Of a stretch of 64,000 nt of DNA, positions 10,102 to 19,015 are shown piece by piece. Source of the DNA: JBCCDY01 sp039030555 (GTDB lineage: Bacteria; Bacteroidota; Bacteroidia; Cytophagales; Cyclobacteriaceae). The notes under the pieces are model-generated. The model was not told the DNA's origin. It saw nothing but the letters and a program-made list of their open reading frames with translations, and searched no databases. Positions within the stretch are counted from its first letter, which is position 1. The number at the start of each line of letters is the position of its first letter. The position numbers and the translations under genes were made by a program. The DNA lies in the NCBI GenBank assembly GCA_039030555.1, contig JBCCDY010000004.1:124001-188000 (forward strand). Direction: 5' to 3'.

Positions 10102-10160
10102 AAATAAAGCTTCTCAGTTCTTAAGGTCGTTTATATAGTCTCGAGTGATTGTCGAAGATA

Positions 10161-11231
10161 CTATTGAACGTATCGGTAATCTTCTCCTCCCTTCAAGGAA
10201 GTCACAAATTCATAGATCAAATCAATTAAATGTTGAACGTCTTCCTTATGTGCTGTTTCGACCGTGGTATGCATGTATTTTAATGGGGTGGAAGCCAATA
10301 CGGAAGGAACTCCATCATTTGAGTAAGCAAAAGCATCCGTGTCCGTTCCTGTTGCTCTACTCGTTGCCCTTTTCTGTATGGTAATATCCTGTTTATCAGC
10401 TATTTCCAGAAGATGATTTAATACCTTGTTATGGACTGCCGGACCATAAGTCACCGCCGGGCCTTTTCCACACTTTATATCTCCTGAAGCCTTTTTATCA
10501 TACATTGGAGATTGGGTATCGTGACACACGTCGGTAATCAAAGCAATATTAGGCTTGATCCTGTTAGCAATCATCTGCGCACCTCGTAAGCCTACCTCTT
10601 CCTGAACACTATTGACTACGTAAAGACCGAAAGGTAGCTCAACACCTTTTTCTTTAATACGTCTGGCCACTTCTGCAATTACAAATCCCCCAATCCTGTT
10701 ATCCAATGCCCTTCCAACTAGAAATTTATTATTCATCTCGAAAAGGTCAGCATCAAACGTAATAACCGTTCCGGGATGAATGCCTAGAGCTGCTACTTCA
10801 TCAGCTGAATCACAACCTACATCAACGAATATATTGGATAACGATGGAGCTTCTTCTTTATCACCTTTTCTCACGTGGATAGCAGGCCAGCCAAATACCC
10901 CTTTAACTACGCCCAGATCAGCATGGACATTCACCTTCATAGAAGGGGCAATCTGATGATCGGAACCTCCATTTCTGATTACGTAGATGTAGCCATCATC
11001 CGTGATGTAGTTTACAAACCATGAAATCTCATCGGCATGAGCTTCGATAACAACTTTATAATCAGCTTCCGGGTTAAAAACGGCTACCGCAGTCCCATAA
11101 TTGTCCGTGAAATATTCATCTATGTGAGGCTTCAGATAATCAAGCCAGATCTGCTGTCCCGATGATTCAAAGCCGACTGGTGAATGATTGTTTAAATACT
11201 TGTATAAAAACGCTTTACTACTGTTATCCAT
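10161..11231 (-). CDS. M42 family metallo-aminopeptidase
   Basis: 356 residues. Two-metal (Zn/Co) aminopeptidase of the M42 clan, whose members assemble into tetrahedral cytosolic peptidases. Metal ligands and catalytic groups are visible: HADEISWFV (first His and Asp), the bridging Asp in VGRALDNRIGGFVIAEV, the catalytic Glu pair in VNSVQEEVGLRGAQM, the Asp of ALITDVCHDTQSP and the C-terminal His in LKYMHTTVETAHKED. Length is standard. Its start is one base from the stop of the upstream carboxylase gene, so the two are probably co-transcribed although no metabolic link is evident. Confidence 0.92.
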   Translation of the reverse strand: MDNSSKAFLYKYLNNHSPVGFESSGQQIWLDYLKPHIDEYFTDNYGTAVAVFNPEADYKVVIEAHADEISWFVNYITDDGYIYVIRNGGSDHQIAPSMKVNVHADLGVVKGVFGWPAIHVRKGDKEEAPSLSNIFVDVGCDSADEVAALGIHPGTVITFDADLFEMNNKFLVGRALDNRIGGFVIAEVARRIKEKGVELPFGLYVVNSVQEEVGLRGAQMIANRIKPNIALITDVCHDTQSPMYDKKASGDIKCGKGPAVTYGPAVHNKVLNHLLEIADKQDITIQKRATSRATGTDTDAFAYSNDGVPSVLASTPLKYMHTTVETAHKEDVQHLIDLIYEFVTSLKGGEDYRYVQ

Positions 11232-11232
11232 T

Positions 11233-12786
11233 CTATAAAGGAATATTTCCGTGTTTCTTTTTAGGCCTCACATCAACTTTATTTTGAAGCATTTCAAAGG
11301 CCTTGATCAATTTAATTCGTGTATTTTCAGGAATAATTACTTCATCAATAAAGCCTCTTCCGGCCGCTCTGTACGGATTAGCAAATTTCTCGGTGTAATC
11401 ATCTATTTTCTCTTGCAACTTAGCTTCCGGATCATCAGACTCGGAAATCTCTTTTCTGAAAATAATCTCAGCGGCTCCTCGCGCACCCATAACCGCAATC
11501 TCAGCCATAGGCCAGGCAAAATTCATATCAGCTCCGATATGCTTGGAGTTCATAACATCGTAAGCCCCGCCATAAGCTTTTCTGGTGATCACAGTAACTC
11601 TGGGAACCGTAGCTTCGCTAAAAGCATATAAAAGCTTGGCCCCATTGGTTATGATGGCATTCCACTCCTGATCTGTTCCCGGAAGGAAGCCCGGTACGTC
11701 TTCCAGCACTAAAAGAGGAATATTGAAAGAATCGCAGAAGCGGACAAAACGTGCTCCTTTTACGCTAGAATCGATATCTAACACACCTGCTAATGCTGCA
11801 GGCTGGTTTCCTACTATACCTACAGAACGACCCGCTAATCGGGCGAATCCTACTACTATATTTTCTGCAAAATTTTTGTGGACTTCATAAAAGGAATCTT
11901 CGTCTACGATTCCCTCAATTACTTCTCGCATATCATAAGGCTGATTTGGATTCTCAGGAATGATCTCATTCAATCCAGGCCTTAATTCATTATTAATTTT
12001 ATAGTCAGCTCTAGGCGTTTCCTCTTCGCAGCTTTGTGGAATGAAAGACACCAGTTTTTTTATGGATTCAATGCACTCAACTTCATTAGCGTTGGAAAAA
12101 TGTGCGACGCCACTTTTTGAGCTATGCACGGAAGCTCCACCTAATTCTTCAGAGGTTACATCTTCTTGGGTCACAGTTTTCACCACATTAGGACCTGTGA
12201 CAAACATATAGGAAGTTCCTTCAACCATATATATAAAATCGGTAATCGCAGGGGAATAAACGGCTCCTCCAGCACATGGTCCCAGAATAGCGGAAATTTG
12301 AGGTATAACCCCGGATGCCAAAGTGTTTCTGTAAAAGATATCAGCATAACCGGCAAGTGAAACGACACCTTCCTGAATCCGTGCCCCACCTGAATCGTTT
12401 AGCCCAATTATTGGGGCACCATTTTTCATCGCCAACTCCATTACCTTCACTATTTTTTCAGCATGTGTTTCAGAGAGAGACCCTCCAAACACGGTGAAAT
12501 CCTGGGAAAAAACATACACCAACCGTCCCGAAATGGTACCATAACCAGTAACCACACCATCACCTAAATACTGCTGAGACTCTAATCCAAAGTCTTTAGC
12601 CCGATGGACCACTAGTTTTCCAATCTCTTCAAAAGAACCCTCATCTAATAATAAATCAAGCCTTTCCCTCGCTGTTAACTTTCCTTTTTTATGCTGAGAT
12701 TCGATACGCTTTTCACCTCCTCCCAGAAGAGCTTTATCGTTATTTTTTTTTAAAAGATCGTATAGTTCCTTTTTTATGGAAGACAT
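11233..12786 (-). CDS. Acyl-CoA (propionyl-CoA type) carboxylase beta subunit
   Basis: 517 residues, the carboxyltransferase subunit of a biotin-dependent acyl-CoA carboxylase or methylmalonyl-CoA decarboxylase. The N-terminal half has GGGEKRIESQHKKGKLTARE and the acyl-CoA oxyanion glycine region GLNDSGGARIQEGVVSLAGY; the C-terminal half has the biotin-side GVLDIDSSVKGARFVRFCD and VPGFLPGTDQEW, then RKAYGGAYDVMNSKHIGAD. Highest resemblance is to PccB/MmdA rather than AccD. No biotin carboxylase or biotin carrier gene is adjacent, so partner subunits must lie elsewhere. On the minus strand upstream of the start there is a TATATTTG-like -7 element (12832-12839 complement) but no well-spaced -33. 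Confidence 0.93.
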   Translation of the reverse strand: MSSIKKELYDLLKKNNDKALLGGGEKRIESQHKKGKLTARERLDLLLDEGSFEEIGKLVVHRAKDFGLESQQYLGDGVVTGYGTISGRLVYVFSQDFTVFGGSLSETHAEKIVKVMELAMKNGAPIIGLNDSGGARIQEGVVSLAGYADIFYRNTLASGVIPQISAILGPCAGGAVYSPAITDFIYMVEGTSYMFVTGPNVVKTVTQEDVTSEELGGASVHSSKSGVAHFSNANEVECIESIKKLVSFIPQSCEEETPRADYKINNELRPGLNEIIPENPNQPYDMREVIEGIVDEDSFYEVHKNFAENIVVGFARLAGRSVGIVGNQPAALAGVLDIDSSVKGARFVRFCDSFNIPLLVLEDVPGFLPGTDQEWNAIITNGAKLLYAFSEATVPRVTVITRKAYGGAYDVMNSKHIGADMNFAWPMAEIAVMGARGAAEIIFRKEISESDDPEAKLQEKIDDYTEKFANPYRAAGRGFIDEVIIPENTRIKLIKAFEMLQNKVDVRPKKKHGNIPL

Positions 12787-12933
12787 AAGAATATGGTTAT
12801 CGGGTTAACTTGTCAATAGAAATTATGAAATCAAATATATGTTAAACGAATATAGTAATGAATCCGACTTCAATACAGTCTGACTACCTCAATGCTTTTT
12901 AAATTTAGATTATATTGCGCAAATTTTTTTTGA

Positions 12934-13863
12934 ATGCGTAGAGCAGTAATTGACTTAGGTACTAACACTTTTCATATTTTGATAGCTGATCGCTTGCAGG
13001 ATGATTATAAAATCGTTTATAAAGAAAAAGTACCTGTCAAAATTGGTGAAGGTGGGATTGAACTGAAGCAAATAACTGACTCAGCTATCGACCGTGCATT
13101 GAAAGCGGTCAAACACTTTGAAGCTCTGATTTCTAAATATGAAGTCGATGACGTTAAATGCATTGCTACCAGCGCATTTAGAAATGCCGAAAATGGTGAA
13201 AAATTAGCCGAAATGATAAAGGCTAATAGTGGTATCGATGTCCATATTATCGACGGTCAAACGGAAGCAAGCTTAGTACTTGAAGGAGTTAAAAAAGCTA
13301 TAGATCTCGATGAAGATGCCTCATTGGTCATTGACATTGGAGGTGGAAGCGTTGAAGTCATCATCGCAGATAGAAACCAGAAATACTGGTCGGAAAGTTT
13401 TGAAATTGGAGCCCAGCGACTACTTGATAAATTCCATAAATCAGACCCTATTACAATTGATGAAATTATAAGTATCGATGAATATTTTGAGTCTACATTT
13501 TCTAAACTAGAGCAAGCTATCACGGAATTCCAGCCAAAAATACTAATAGGCTCTTCCGGTACTTTCGATACTTTAATTGAAATCTATTATGCAGAGAAAA
13601 GTATTGAAAAACCGGCAAATCAGTCTGGATATGAACTTAGTAGAAAGGATTTTAACCTCATTTATGATGAGCTTATTTCTAAAAACAGAGAAGAAAGAAT
13701 GGAAATTCCCGGGATGATAGAAATGCGGGTCGATATGATCGTTGTAGCAGTACAGCTCATTAGATTTTTGCTGGAAAAATTCAATTTCGATCTGATCAAG
13801 ATATCAAGCTATGCCTTAAAAGAAGGGCTTTTGTATTCTGAGTTACACAATAAAGAAGTATAA
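12934..13863 (+). CDS. Ppx/GppA family phosphatase
   Basis: 309 residues with the ASKHA fold: phosphate-1 loop near the N-terminus (VIDLGTNTFHILIAD) and phosphate-2 loop ASLVIDIGGGSVEVIIAD near residue 130, plus the catalytic Glu in IDGQTEASLVLEGV. It is the short, roughly 300-residue form without the C-terminal HD-like domain, which degrades polyphosphate or pppGpp. Which substrate is used cannot be told. The next gene starts four bases after its stop, so they likely share a transcript. Confidence 0.9.
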   Translation: MRRAVIDLGTNTFHILIADRLQDDYKIVYKEKVPVKIGEGGIELKQITDSAIDRALKAVKHFEALISKYEVDDVKCIATSAFRNAENGEKLAEMIKANSGIDVHIIDGQTEASLVLEGVKKAIDLDEDASLVIDIGGGSVEVIIADRNQKYWSESFEIGAQRLLDKFHKSDPITIDEIISIDEYFESTFSKLEQAITEFQPKILIGSSGTFDTLIEIYYAEKSIEKPANQSGYELSRKDFNLIYDELISKNREERMEIPGMIEMRVDMIVVAVQLIRFLLEKFNFDLIKISSYALKEGLLYSELHNKEV

Positions 13864-13866
13864 GAT

Positions 13867-14949
13867 TTGATTAAGGTTAGTTATCCAGATTTAGTTTCAT
13901 TTTGTGAAGAAGTCTTCAAAAAGATGGGATGTAATGAAAAGGATTCCTCTTTAGCAGCTAAAGTGCTGCTATCTGCCGATAAGAGAGGTATAGACTCACA
14001 TGGTGTTGCCCGCCTTTCCGGATACTGTAGACTTTGGGAATCAGATAGAATAAAAACTAATCCGAAGATCAAAATAGTCCACGAGACCCCAAGTACAGCT
14101 ACACTAGATGCTGATAAGGCACTTGGGTTGGTCTCAGCGCCAAAAGGTATGCGCTTAGCAATTGAAAAAGCAAAAAACCTGGGTTCGGGTTGGGTTTGTG
14201 TAAAAAACTCGAATCATTTCGGTATAGCAGGATATCATTCAATGCTGGCACTGGAAGAAGGCATGATCGGTATTTCAATGACCAATGCCAGTCCATTGGT
14301 TGCACCCACTTTTTCTAAAGAAAGACTACTGGGAACTAACCCTATTTCGGTAGCTATTCCCGCTTTAACGGAGCCACCTTTCGTAGCTGATTTTGCTACC
14401 ACTACTACAGCAAATGGGAAGTTGGAGATCCTGGCGAGGAAAAATGAAAAAATACCTTTTGGCTGGGCTCAAGATGCGCATGGAGAATCTTCTGATGATC
14501 CACATGCCGTAAAAGAAGGTGGAGCTTTGTTACCCCTTGGAGGAGCGAGGGAAAATGGTGGTCACAAAGGCTATATCTTGGGATCCATAGTGGATATTTT
14601 TTCAGGTGTATTCTCAGGATCCGGGTTTGGCCCCTGGGCTCCCCCATTTGTGAGCTTTCTTCCAATGCCAGATACCTCACATGGCGAAGGCCTTGGTCAC
14701 TTCTTTGGTGCAATTAGAACAGATGCTTTCAGGCCTAAAGAAGAGTTTCTCAAAGAGATGGATTACTGGATCAAGAGGTTTAGGAATGCTGAATTTATAG
14801 ATCCTGAAAATCCTGTTCAAATACCGGGAGACATAGAACGAATAACGGAAAAAGAAAGATTGAATAGTGGAATTCCGATGCTTGAAAACGTCTATGAAGA
14901 ACTAGAAAATCTAGCAGAGAAGTTTAAGATTCTTTTTAAAATCCGATAG
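13867..14949 (+). CDS. Ldh family NAD(P)-dependent 2-hydroxyacid dehydrogenase
   Basis: 360 residues of the malate/L-lactate/ureidoglycolate dehydrogenase family, unrelated to classic LDH. TTG at 13867 is the start, since the ppx stop at 13861-13863 is in the same frame one codon earlier and no ATG is available before MIKVSYPDLVSFCEE. Family marks are KRGIDSHGVARLSGYC, the catalytic His in VKNSNHFGIAGYHSM, and GGARENGGHKGYILG. The substrate (malate, sulfolactate, lactate or ureidoglycolate) is not decidable. Its last 14 bases overlap the end of the convergent outer membrane gene. Confidence 0.9.
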   Translation: MIKVSYPDLVSFCEEVFKKMGCNEKDSSLAAKVLLSADKRGIDSHGVARLSGYCRLWESDRIKTNPKIKIVHETPSTATLDADKALGLVSAPKGMRLAIEKAKNLGSGWVCVKNSNHFGIAGYHSMLALEEGMIGISMTNASPLVAPTFSKERLLGTNPISVAIPALTEPPFVADFATTTTANGKLEILARKNEKIPFGWAQDAHGESSDDPHAVKEGGALLPLGGARENGGHKGYILGSIVDIFSGVFSGSGFGPWAPPFVSFLPMPDTSHGEGLGHFFGAIRTDAFRPKEEFLKEMDYWIKRFRNAEFIDPENPVQIPGDIERITEKERLNSGIPMLENVYEELENLAEKFKILFKIR

Positions 14950-15517
14950 TTACCCCTCCCCTAACTACGATAGGAGAATTATAAGGTCGTGGAATTTCAT
15001 CGTCATCGTAGGTTACGTTGTATAATACCGTAACATTAAAAAATGCATTTCTTCCGATAGGCTGGTTTACACCTCCGCCGATAAAAACGCTAGTAAATGC
15101 TTCCCTATCTGTTGAAAACTCATTTGGAGATATAACAAAAGGAAACTCGAAATTGAGGTATTCGAATTCTAATTGGGCGAAAAAAGGTTCAAAGACCTGA
15201 TACCTGGCAAAAACACTACCCCCATAGTCATTGGATCTTATTTCAGGCTCGAATCTTTTGTCATTTCTGTATTGATATAAAACACCAATACCTACAGAAA
15301 GATCGTCGGTAACCCTATACCCAAAGTTTGGAGAAACGTTGATGATGGTTATGTCATTTCCGAAACTAAATCCCAGATTACCCCCAACAAATACATTGTC
15401 TTTAAAGCTCCCTTCTTCCTGCTTGCTTTCTTCCTCCTCGCCTTCTCCTGCTAAAGCAGCATTAGAGAAAAGGGAGATTACAAAAATTAATAAAATGTTC
15501 TTAAGAATATTCACCAC
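14936..15517 (-). CDS. Outer membrane beta-barrel protein
   Basis: 193 residues. A signal peptide (MVNILKNILLIFVISLFSNAALAG) is followed by a short Glu/Lys linker (EGEEEESKQEEGSFKDN) and then alternating strands typical of a small 8-strand barrel: NVFVGGNLGFSFG, ISPNFGYRV-like repeats, GGSVFARYQVFEPFFAQLEF and a C-terminal strand ending in Phe (VVRGGVTIGF). No enzyme motif. Function unknown. It lies 6 bases after the DivIC-like gene on the same strand. Confidence 0.82.
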   Translation of the reverse strand: MVNILKNILLIFVISLFSNAALAGEGEEEESKQEEGSFKDNVFVGGNLGFSFGNDITIINVSPNFGYRVTDDLSVGIGVLYQYRNDKRFEPEIRSNDYGGSVFARYQVFEPFFAQLEFEYLNFEFPFVISPNEFSTDREAFTSVFIGGGVNQPIGRNAFFNVTVLYNVTYDDDEIPRPYNSPIVVRGGVTIGF

Positions 15518-15523
15518 AAATCT

Positions 15524-15814
15524 TTACTTCTTTACGACTATATATACGTCTTCATTGTCTTTACGCATCATATATTTTTCCCTGGCAAATTTTTCAAGAA
15601 GTTCATTATTACTGAACAATTCCTCTCTTTCCTCCTTGACCTCTTCAATTTTTTGCTCGTAGAATAATTTATCCGACTCAAGACTATTTAATTTCTGACT
15701 TAACCTATATTGAGATAAAAGATCGTTTGAGTCAAAAAACAACATCCACATTGTAAAAATCAGGAGAGAACAGATATAGAAATTCTTAAAAAATTCAGGT
15801 ATTCCGAAATTCAT
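15524..15814 (-). CDS. Septum formation initiator (FtsB/DivIC) family protein
   Basis: 96 residues: short cytoplasmic N-terminus, one transmembrane segment (about residues 12-28, FYICSLLIFTMWMLFFDS), a coiled coil with heptads through residue 75, and the conserved family end (EKFAREKYMMRKDNEDVYIVV). This is the layout of FtsB/DivIC, a bitopic partner of FtsL and FtsQ in the divisome. It lies downstream of eno, as ftsB does in many proteobacteria, but a terminator separates the two here. Confidence 0.88.
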   Translation of the reverse strand: MNFGIPEFFKNFYICSLLIFTMWMLFFDSNDLLSQYRLSQKLNSLESDKLFYEQKIEEVKEEREELFSNNELLEKFAREKYMMRKDNEDVYIVVKK

Positions 15815-15830
15815 AACAACAAGATAATAA

Positions 15831-15861
15831 AAAGCCCCGATTAAATTAAAATCGAGGCTTT
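15831..15861 (-). terminator. Rho-independent terminator after eno
   Basis: An 11-base stem with one mismatch (AAAGCCCCGAT against ATCGAGGCTTT) around a 9-base AT loop. On the minus strand it is followed by a T-rich run (CTTTTTATTAT). It lies between the eno stop and the DivIC-like gene, so it should end most transcripts coming from carA-eno. Confidence 0.85.
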
Positions 15862-15877
15862 CCTTTGTAGTCTCTAA

Positions 15878-17158
15878 CTATCTGAAATTCTTTCCAGGAT
15901 AATAGGCTACTTCAGCCAATTCTTCTTCTATTCTTAGCAATTGATTGTACTTAGCCATACGATCTGAACGAGAAGCAGATCCTGTTTTGATCTGACCCGT
16001 ATTCAATGCAACTGCTAAATCAGCGATAGTGGTATCTTCTGTTTCACCTGATCGGTGAGAAATAATACTGGTGTAACTATTATTAGCCGCAAGGTTTATA
16101 GCGTCAATAGTCTCCGTTAAAGTTCCGATCTGGTTCACCTTGATCAGTATTGAATTTCCTATACCTTCGTCAATACCTTTTTGAAGTCTTTTGGTATTGG
16201 TAACAAAAAGATCATCTCCAACAAGCTGCACTCGATCGCCAATCTTTTCAGTATGCGATTTCCAACCTTCCCAATCATCTTCCGCCATTCCATCTTCAAT
16301 CGATAAGATTGGATATTTACTAGTCCAGTCCTTCCAGAAATCAGCAAGTTCCTCAGAAGATAGTTTATCCCCAGTCGACCATTTCAAATGGTATAATTTC
16401 TCTTCTTCGTTATAGAATTCTGAGCTAGCTGCATCTAAAGCAATAAAAATATCTTCTCCTGGCTTATAACCAGCTTTCTCAATTGCTTTCAACACGTACT
16501 CTATAGCCTCATTGTTTGATGCAAGATTTGGAGCAAAACCACCTTCATCTCCAACATTTGTTGAAAGGTTGTTATCCTTCAATACTTTCTTTAAATGATG
16601 AAATACTTCTGCACCCATTTTTAAGGCATGTGAAAAAGTATCGGCACCAACGGGCATAATCATGAATTCCTGAAAATCAATAGAGTTATCCGCGTGGCTT
16701 CCTCCGTTCAAAATATTCATCATTGGAACCGGTAAGGTTTTAGCATTTACACCACCCAGATATCTAAAAAGAGATTGACCTGATTCTTCAGCAGCCGCTT
16801 TAGCACATGCTAAAGAAACTCCAAGAATGGCATTTGCACCCAATTTTTCTTTGTTGGGCGTTCCATCAGCTTCGATCATGATCTTATCAATTAAAGGCTG
16901 ATCTAACACAGAAAATCCAACTAATTCTTCAGCAATCTTATCGTTTACATTTTCGACTGCCTGAAGAACACCTTTTCCAAGAAAAGCATCTTTATCTCCA
17001 TCCCTAAGCTCAATTGCTTCGTGAATTCCGGTTGAAGCTCCAGAAGGAACAGCAGCCCTTCCAAACGAACCTGTATCTGTGATTACCTCTACCTCCACTG
17101 TAGGATTACCCCTGGAGTCCAGGATCTGTCTTGCATAAATACTTTCAATTAAGCTCAT
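15878..17158 (-). CDS. eno: Enolase
   Basis: 426 residues. Interconverts 2-phosphoglycerate and phosphoenolpyruvate; Mg-dependent, cytoplasmic, glycolysis. Seen: the mobile loop SGASTGIHEAIELRDGD, the metal ligands in IALDAASSEFY, LSIEDGMAEDDWEGW and VGDDLFVTNTKRL, the catalytic Lys in LIKVNQIGTLTE and the SHRSGETEDTTIADLAVA signature. Full length. It begins five bases after the carA stop and is probably in one transcript with carA. Confidence 0.98.
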   Translation of the reverse strand: MSLIESIYARQILDSRGNPTVEVEVITDTGSFGRAAVPSGASTGIHEAIELRDGDKDAFLGKGVLQAVENVNDKIAEELVGFSVLDQPLIDKIMIEADGTPNKEKLGANAILGVSLACAKAAAEESGQSLFRYLGGVNAKTLPVPMMNILNGGSHADNSIDFQEFMIMPVGADTFSHALKMGAEVFHHLKKVLKDNNLSTNVGDEGGFAPNLASNNEAIEYVLKAIEKAGYKPGEDIFIALDAASSEFYNEEEKLYHLKWSTGDKLSSEELADFWKDWTSKYPILSIEDGMAEDDWEGWKSHTEKIGDRVQLVGDDLFVTNTKRLQKGIDEGIGNSILIKVNQIGTLTETIDAINLAANNSYTSIISHRSGETEDTTIADLAVALNTGQIKTGSASRSDRMAKYNQLLRIEEELAEVAYYPGKNFR

Positions 17159-17163
17159 AAGAT

Positions 17164-18261
17164 TTATTTTAACATGTTAATAAAGTCATCGAATAGATAA
17201 ATGGAGTCGTGCGGCCCCGGCGAAGATTCAGGGTGATATTGTACCGAGAAGACCTTCTTATTTTTAATTTTAATTCCTTCCACTGTATCGTCGTTTAGGT
17301 TTACATGGGTTAATTCGATATCCTTCAAGGATGAAATCTCATCCGTATTTACTGCAAACCCATGATTTTGTGATGTTATTTCAGACTCACCTGTCACCAA
17401 ATTTTTTACAGGATGATTTAAGCCTCTATGACCATGATGCATCTTGTAAGTCTCTAAGCCAGAGGCTAATGAAATGAGTTGATGACCTAGACATATACCG
17501 AAGAGTGGTTTATCCTTTTCGATAATGACTTTAGCGGTATCAATAGCGTATTGCATTGAAGCAGGATCACCAGGCCCGTTTGATAAAAAATAACCATCCG
17601 GCTCCCAATTTTCAATTTCTTCAATCGAAGTGTGCGCCGGAAATATTTTACAGTAGCAATCTCTTTCTATGAAGTTTCTCAGTATATTTTTCTTAATGCC
17701 ATAATCCAAAACTGCGATTTTATAGCTAGCACCTTCATCTCCTAAGAAATAAGGTTCTTTTGTAGTAACCTTCGATGCCAGTTCTAATCCTTCCATCGAA
17801 GGTATGGTGTCGAGAAAGTTCTTGAGTTCATCGGTAGTGGATAATTCACTGGAGATTACCACGTTCATTGCGCCCTTGCTTCTGATGTGTCTAACCAGTT
17901 TTCTGGTATCGATATCGGATATCCCAACCACCTTGTTCTTTTTCAGATATTCATCTAAGGAAAGGTCCGCTGTTTGCCGGCTATGAAGTTCTGAAAATTC
18001 ATTTACAATAATTCCGCTCACTTTAGCATCATCAGATTGCTGCTCCTTGTCCTTTGTGCCGTAATTACCTATATGTGCGTTGGTATTGATAATCACTTGT
18101 CCAAAATAGGAAGGATCCGTATAAACTTCCTGATAGCCGGTCATTCCGGTGTTAAAGCAGATCTCACCACCTGAGCTACCTTCCAGACCAATTGAAATGC
18201 CTTCCATTACGAGGCCATCTTCTAACATTAAATAAGCTTTCTTCCTACTGTTTAGATGCAT
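17164..18261 (-). CDS. carA: Carbamoyl-phosphate synthase small (glutaminase) subunit
   Basis: 365 residues. The N-terminal CarA domain (about 1-150) is followed by a class I glutamine amidotransferase domain with catalytic Cys in FGICLGHQLISLASG and the His/Glu pair in VFSVQYHPESSPGPHDS. It supplies ammonia for carbamoyl phosphate in pyrimidine and arginine synthesis. carB is not adjacent, which is a common Bacteroidota arrangement. It follows rplQ after an 80-base gap containing a terminator. Confidence 0.97.
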   Translation of the reverse strand: MHLNSRKKAYLMLEDGLVMEGISIGLEGSSGGEICFNTGMTGYQEVYTDPSYFGQVIINTNAHIGNYGTKDKEQQSDDAKVSGIIVNEFSELHSRQTADLSLDEYLKKNKVVGISDIDTRKLVRHIRSKGAMNVVISSELSTTDELKNFLDTIPSMEGLELASKVTTKEPYFLGDEGASYKIAVLDYGIKKNILRNFIERDCYCKIFPAHTSIEEIENWEPDGYFLSNGPGDPASMQYAIDTAKVIIEKDKPLFGICLGHQLISLASGLETYKMHHGHRGLNHPVKNLVTGESEITSQNHGFAVNTDEISSLKDIELTHVNLNDDTVEGIKIKNKKVFSVQYHPESSPGPHDSIYLFDDFINMLK

Positions 18262-18287
18262 TAAACTTTAATTTCATCGAAAATAAA

Positions 18288-18317
18288 AAAGGGATTAGAC
18301 AAATGCCCAATCCCTTT
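18288..18317 (-). terminator. Rho-independent terminator after rplQ
   Basis: Nine-base perfect stem AAAGGGATT / AATCCCTTT around a 12-base loop. Read on the minus strand the stem runs into TTTTTTATTTT. It closes the long ribosomal protein/rpoA transcript before carA. Confidence 0.85.
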
Positions 18318-18341
18318 AAATAATTCTATAAAAGATATTCT

Positions 18342-19010
18342 TTATGACTTCTTGTCTTCATCATTTTCTGATGATTCGTCTTCTTTCTTTGTTTCCTCTT
18401 CAGAAGGCTTAGCCTCTTCTTGTTCTTCAACAACTTCTGCTTCTGCTGCCACTACAACAGCTTCTTCTGTTTTAGCTTCTATAGATTCTTCTTCCGAGGT
18501 ACTATCCTTTGGCTCTTCAACCACATCCTCTTTAACTTCTTCCTTCGGAGCAGCTTCAATGGCTTTTTCTGAGGCAGGCTTTGAACTTCCTCCTCTTCTA
18601 CTTCTTCTGGTTGTCTTAGCTTTAGCTGGCTGCTCTTCTTTTAAGAGAAGTTCATTATAGTCAACCAGTTCGATAATACACATATCTGCATTATCACCTA
18701 ATCGATTACCAGTTTTTATAATTCTAGTGTAACCTCCCGGTCTTGAAATTATCTTTTCTGCAACTTCATCAAAAAGGGTTTTCACAGATTCTTTATCCTG
18801 AAGGTATGAAAATACAACCCTTCTGGAATGAGTAGAATCTACTTTAGCCTTAGTCATGATTGGCTCGATATACTTTCTAAGAGCCTTCGCTTTAGCAACA
18901 GTCGTTGTAATCCTCTTATTAGAAATTAAAGATGAAGCCATATTAGACAACATCGCCTTCCTATGAGAAGAAGTTCTACTAAGATGATTGAATTTTTTTC
19001 CGTGTCTCAT
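18342..19010 (-). CDS. rplQ: Ribosomal protein L17 with long acidic C-terminal tail
   Basis: 222 residues. The first ~115 are canonical L17 (MRHGKKFNHLSRTSSHRKAM; later FSYLQDKESVKTLF, GGYTRIIKTGNRLGDNADMC). The remaining ~100 residues are low-complexity, first basic (KAKTTRRSRRGGSSKPAS) and then strongly acidic Glu/Ala/Lys repeats ending EDKKS. Bacteroidota L17 proteins often carry such a tail; its role is unknown. L17 lines the polypeptide exit region of the 50S subunit. Last gene of the cluster, 5 bases after rpoA. Confidence 0.97.
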   Translation of the reverse strand: MRHGKKFNHLSRTSSHRKAMLSNMASSLISNKRITTTVAKAKALRKYIEPIMTKAKVDSTHSRRVVFSYLQDKESVKTLFDEVAEKIISRPGGYTRIIKTGNRLGDNADMCIIELVDYNELLLKEEQPAKAKTTRRSRRGGSSKPASEKAIEAAPKEEVKEDVVEEPKDSTSEEESIEAKTEEAVVVAAEAEVVEEQEEAKPSEEETKKEDESSENDEDKKS

Positions 19011-19015
19011 GAATT

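Noticed and set aside
12832..12839. Promoter for the carboxylase beta subunit gene
   Set aside because: TATATTTG is a perfect -7 on the minus strand but no TTG lies within 17-23 bases upstream; left as a remark only.
14405..14713. Minus-strand 102-codon frame within the Ldh-type gene
   Set aside because: Antisense to conserved coding sequence and without recognisable features.
18352..18660. Plus-strand Ser-rich frame of 102 codons
   Set aside because: It is the mirror of the Glu-rich L17 tail (GAA/GAG read as TTC/CTC-type codons on the other strand).
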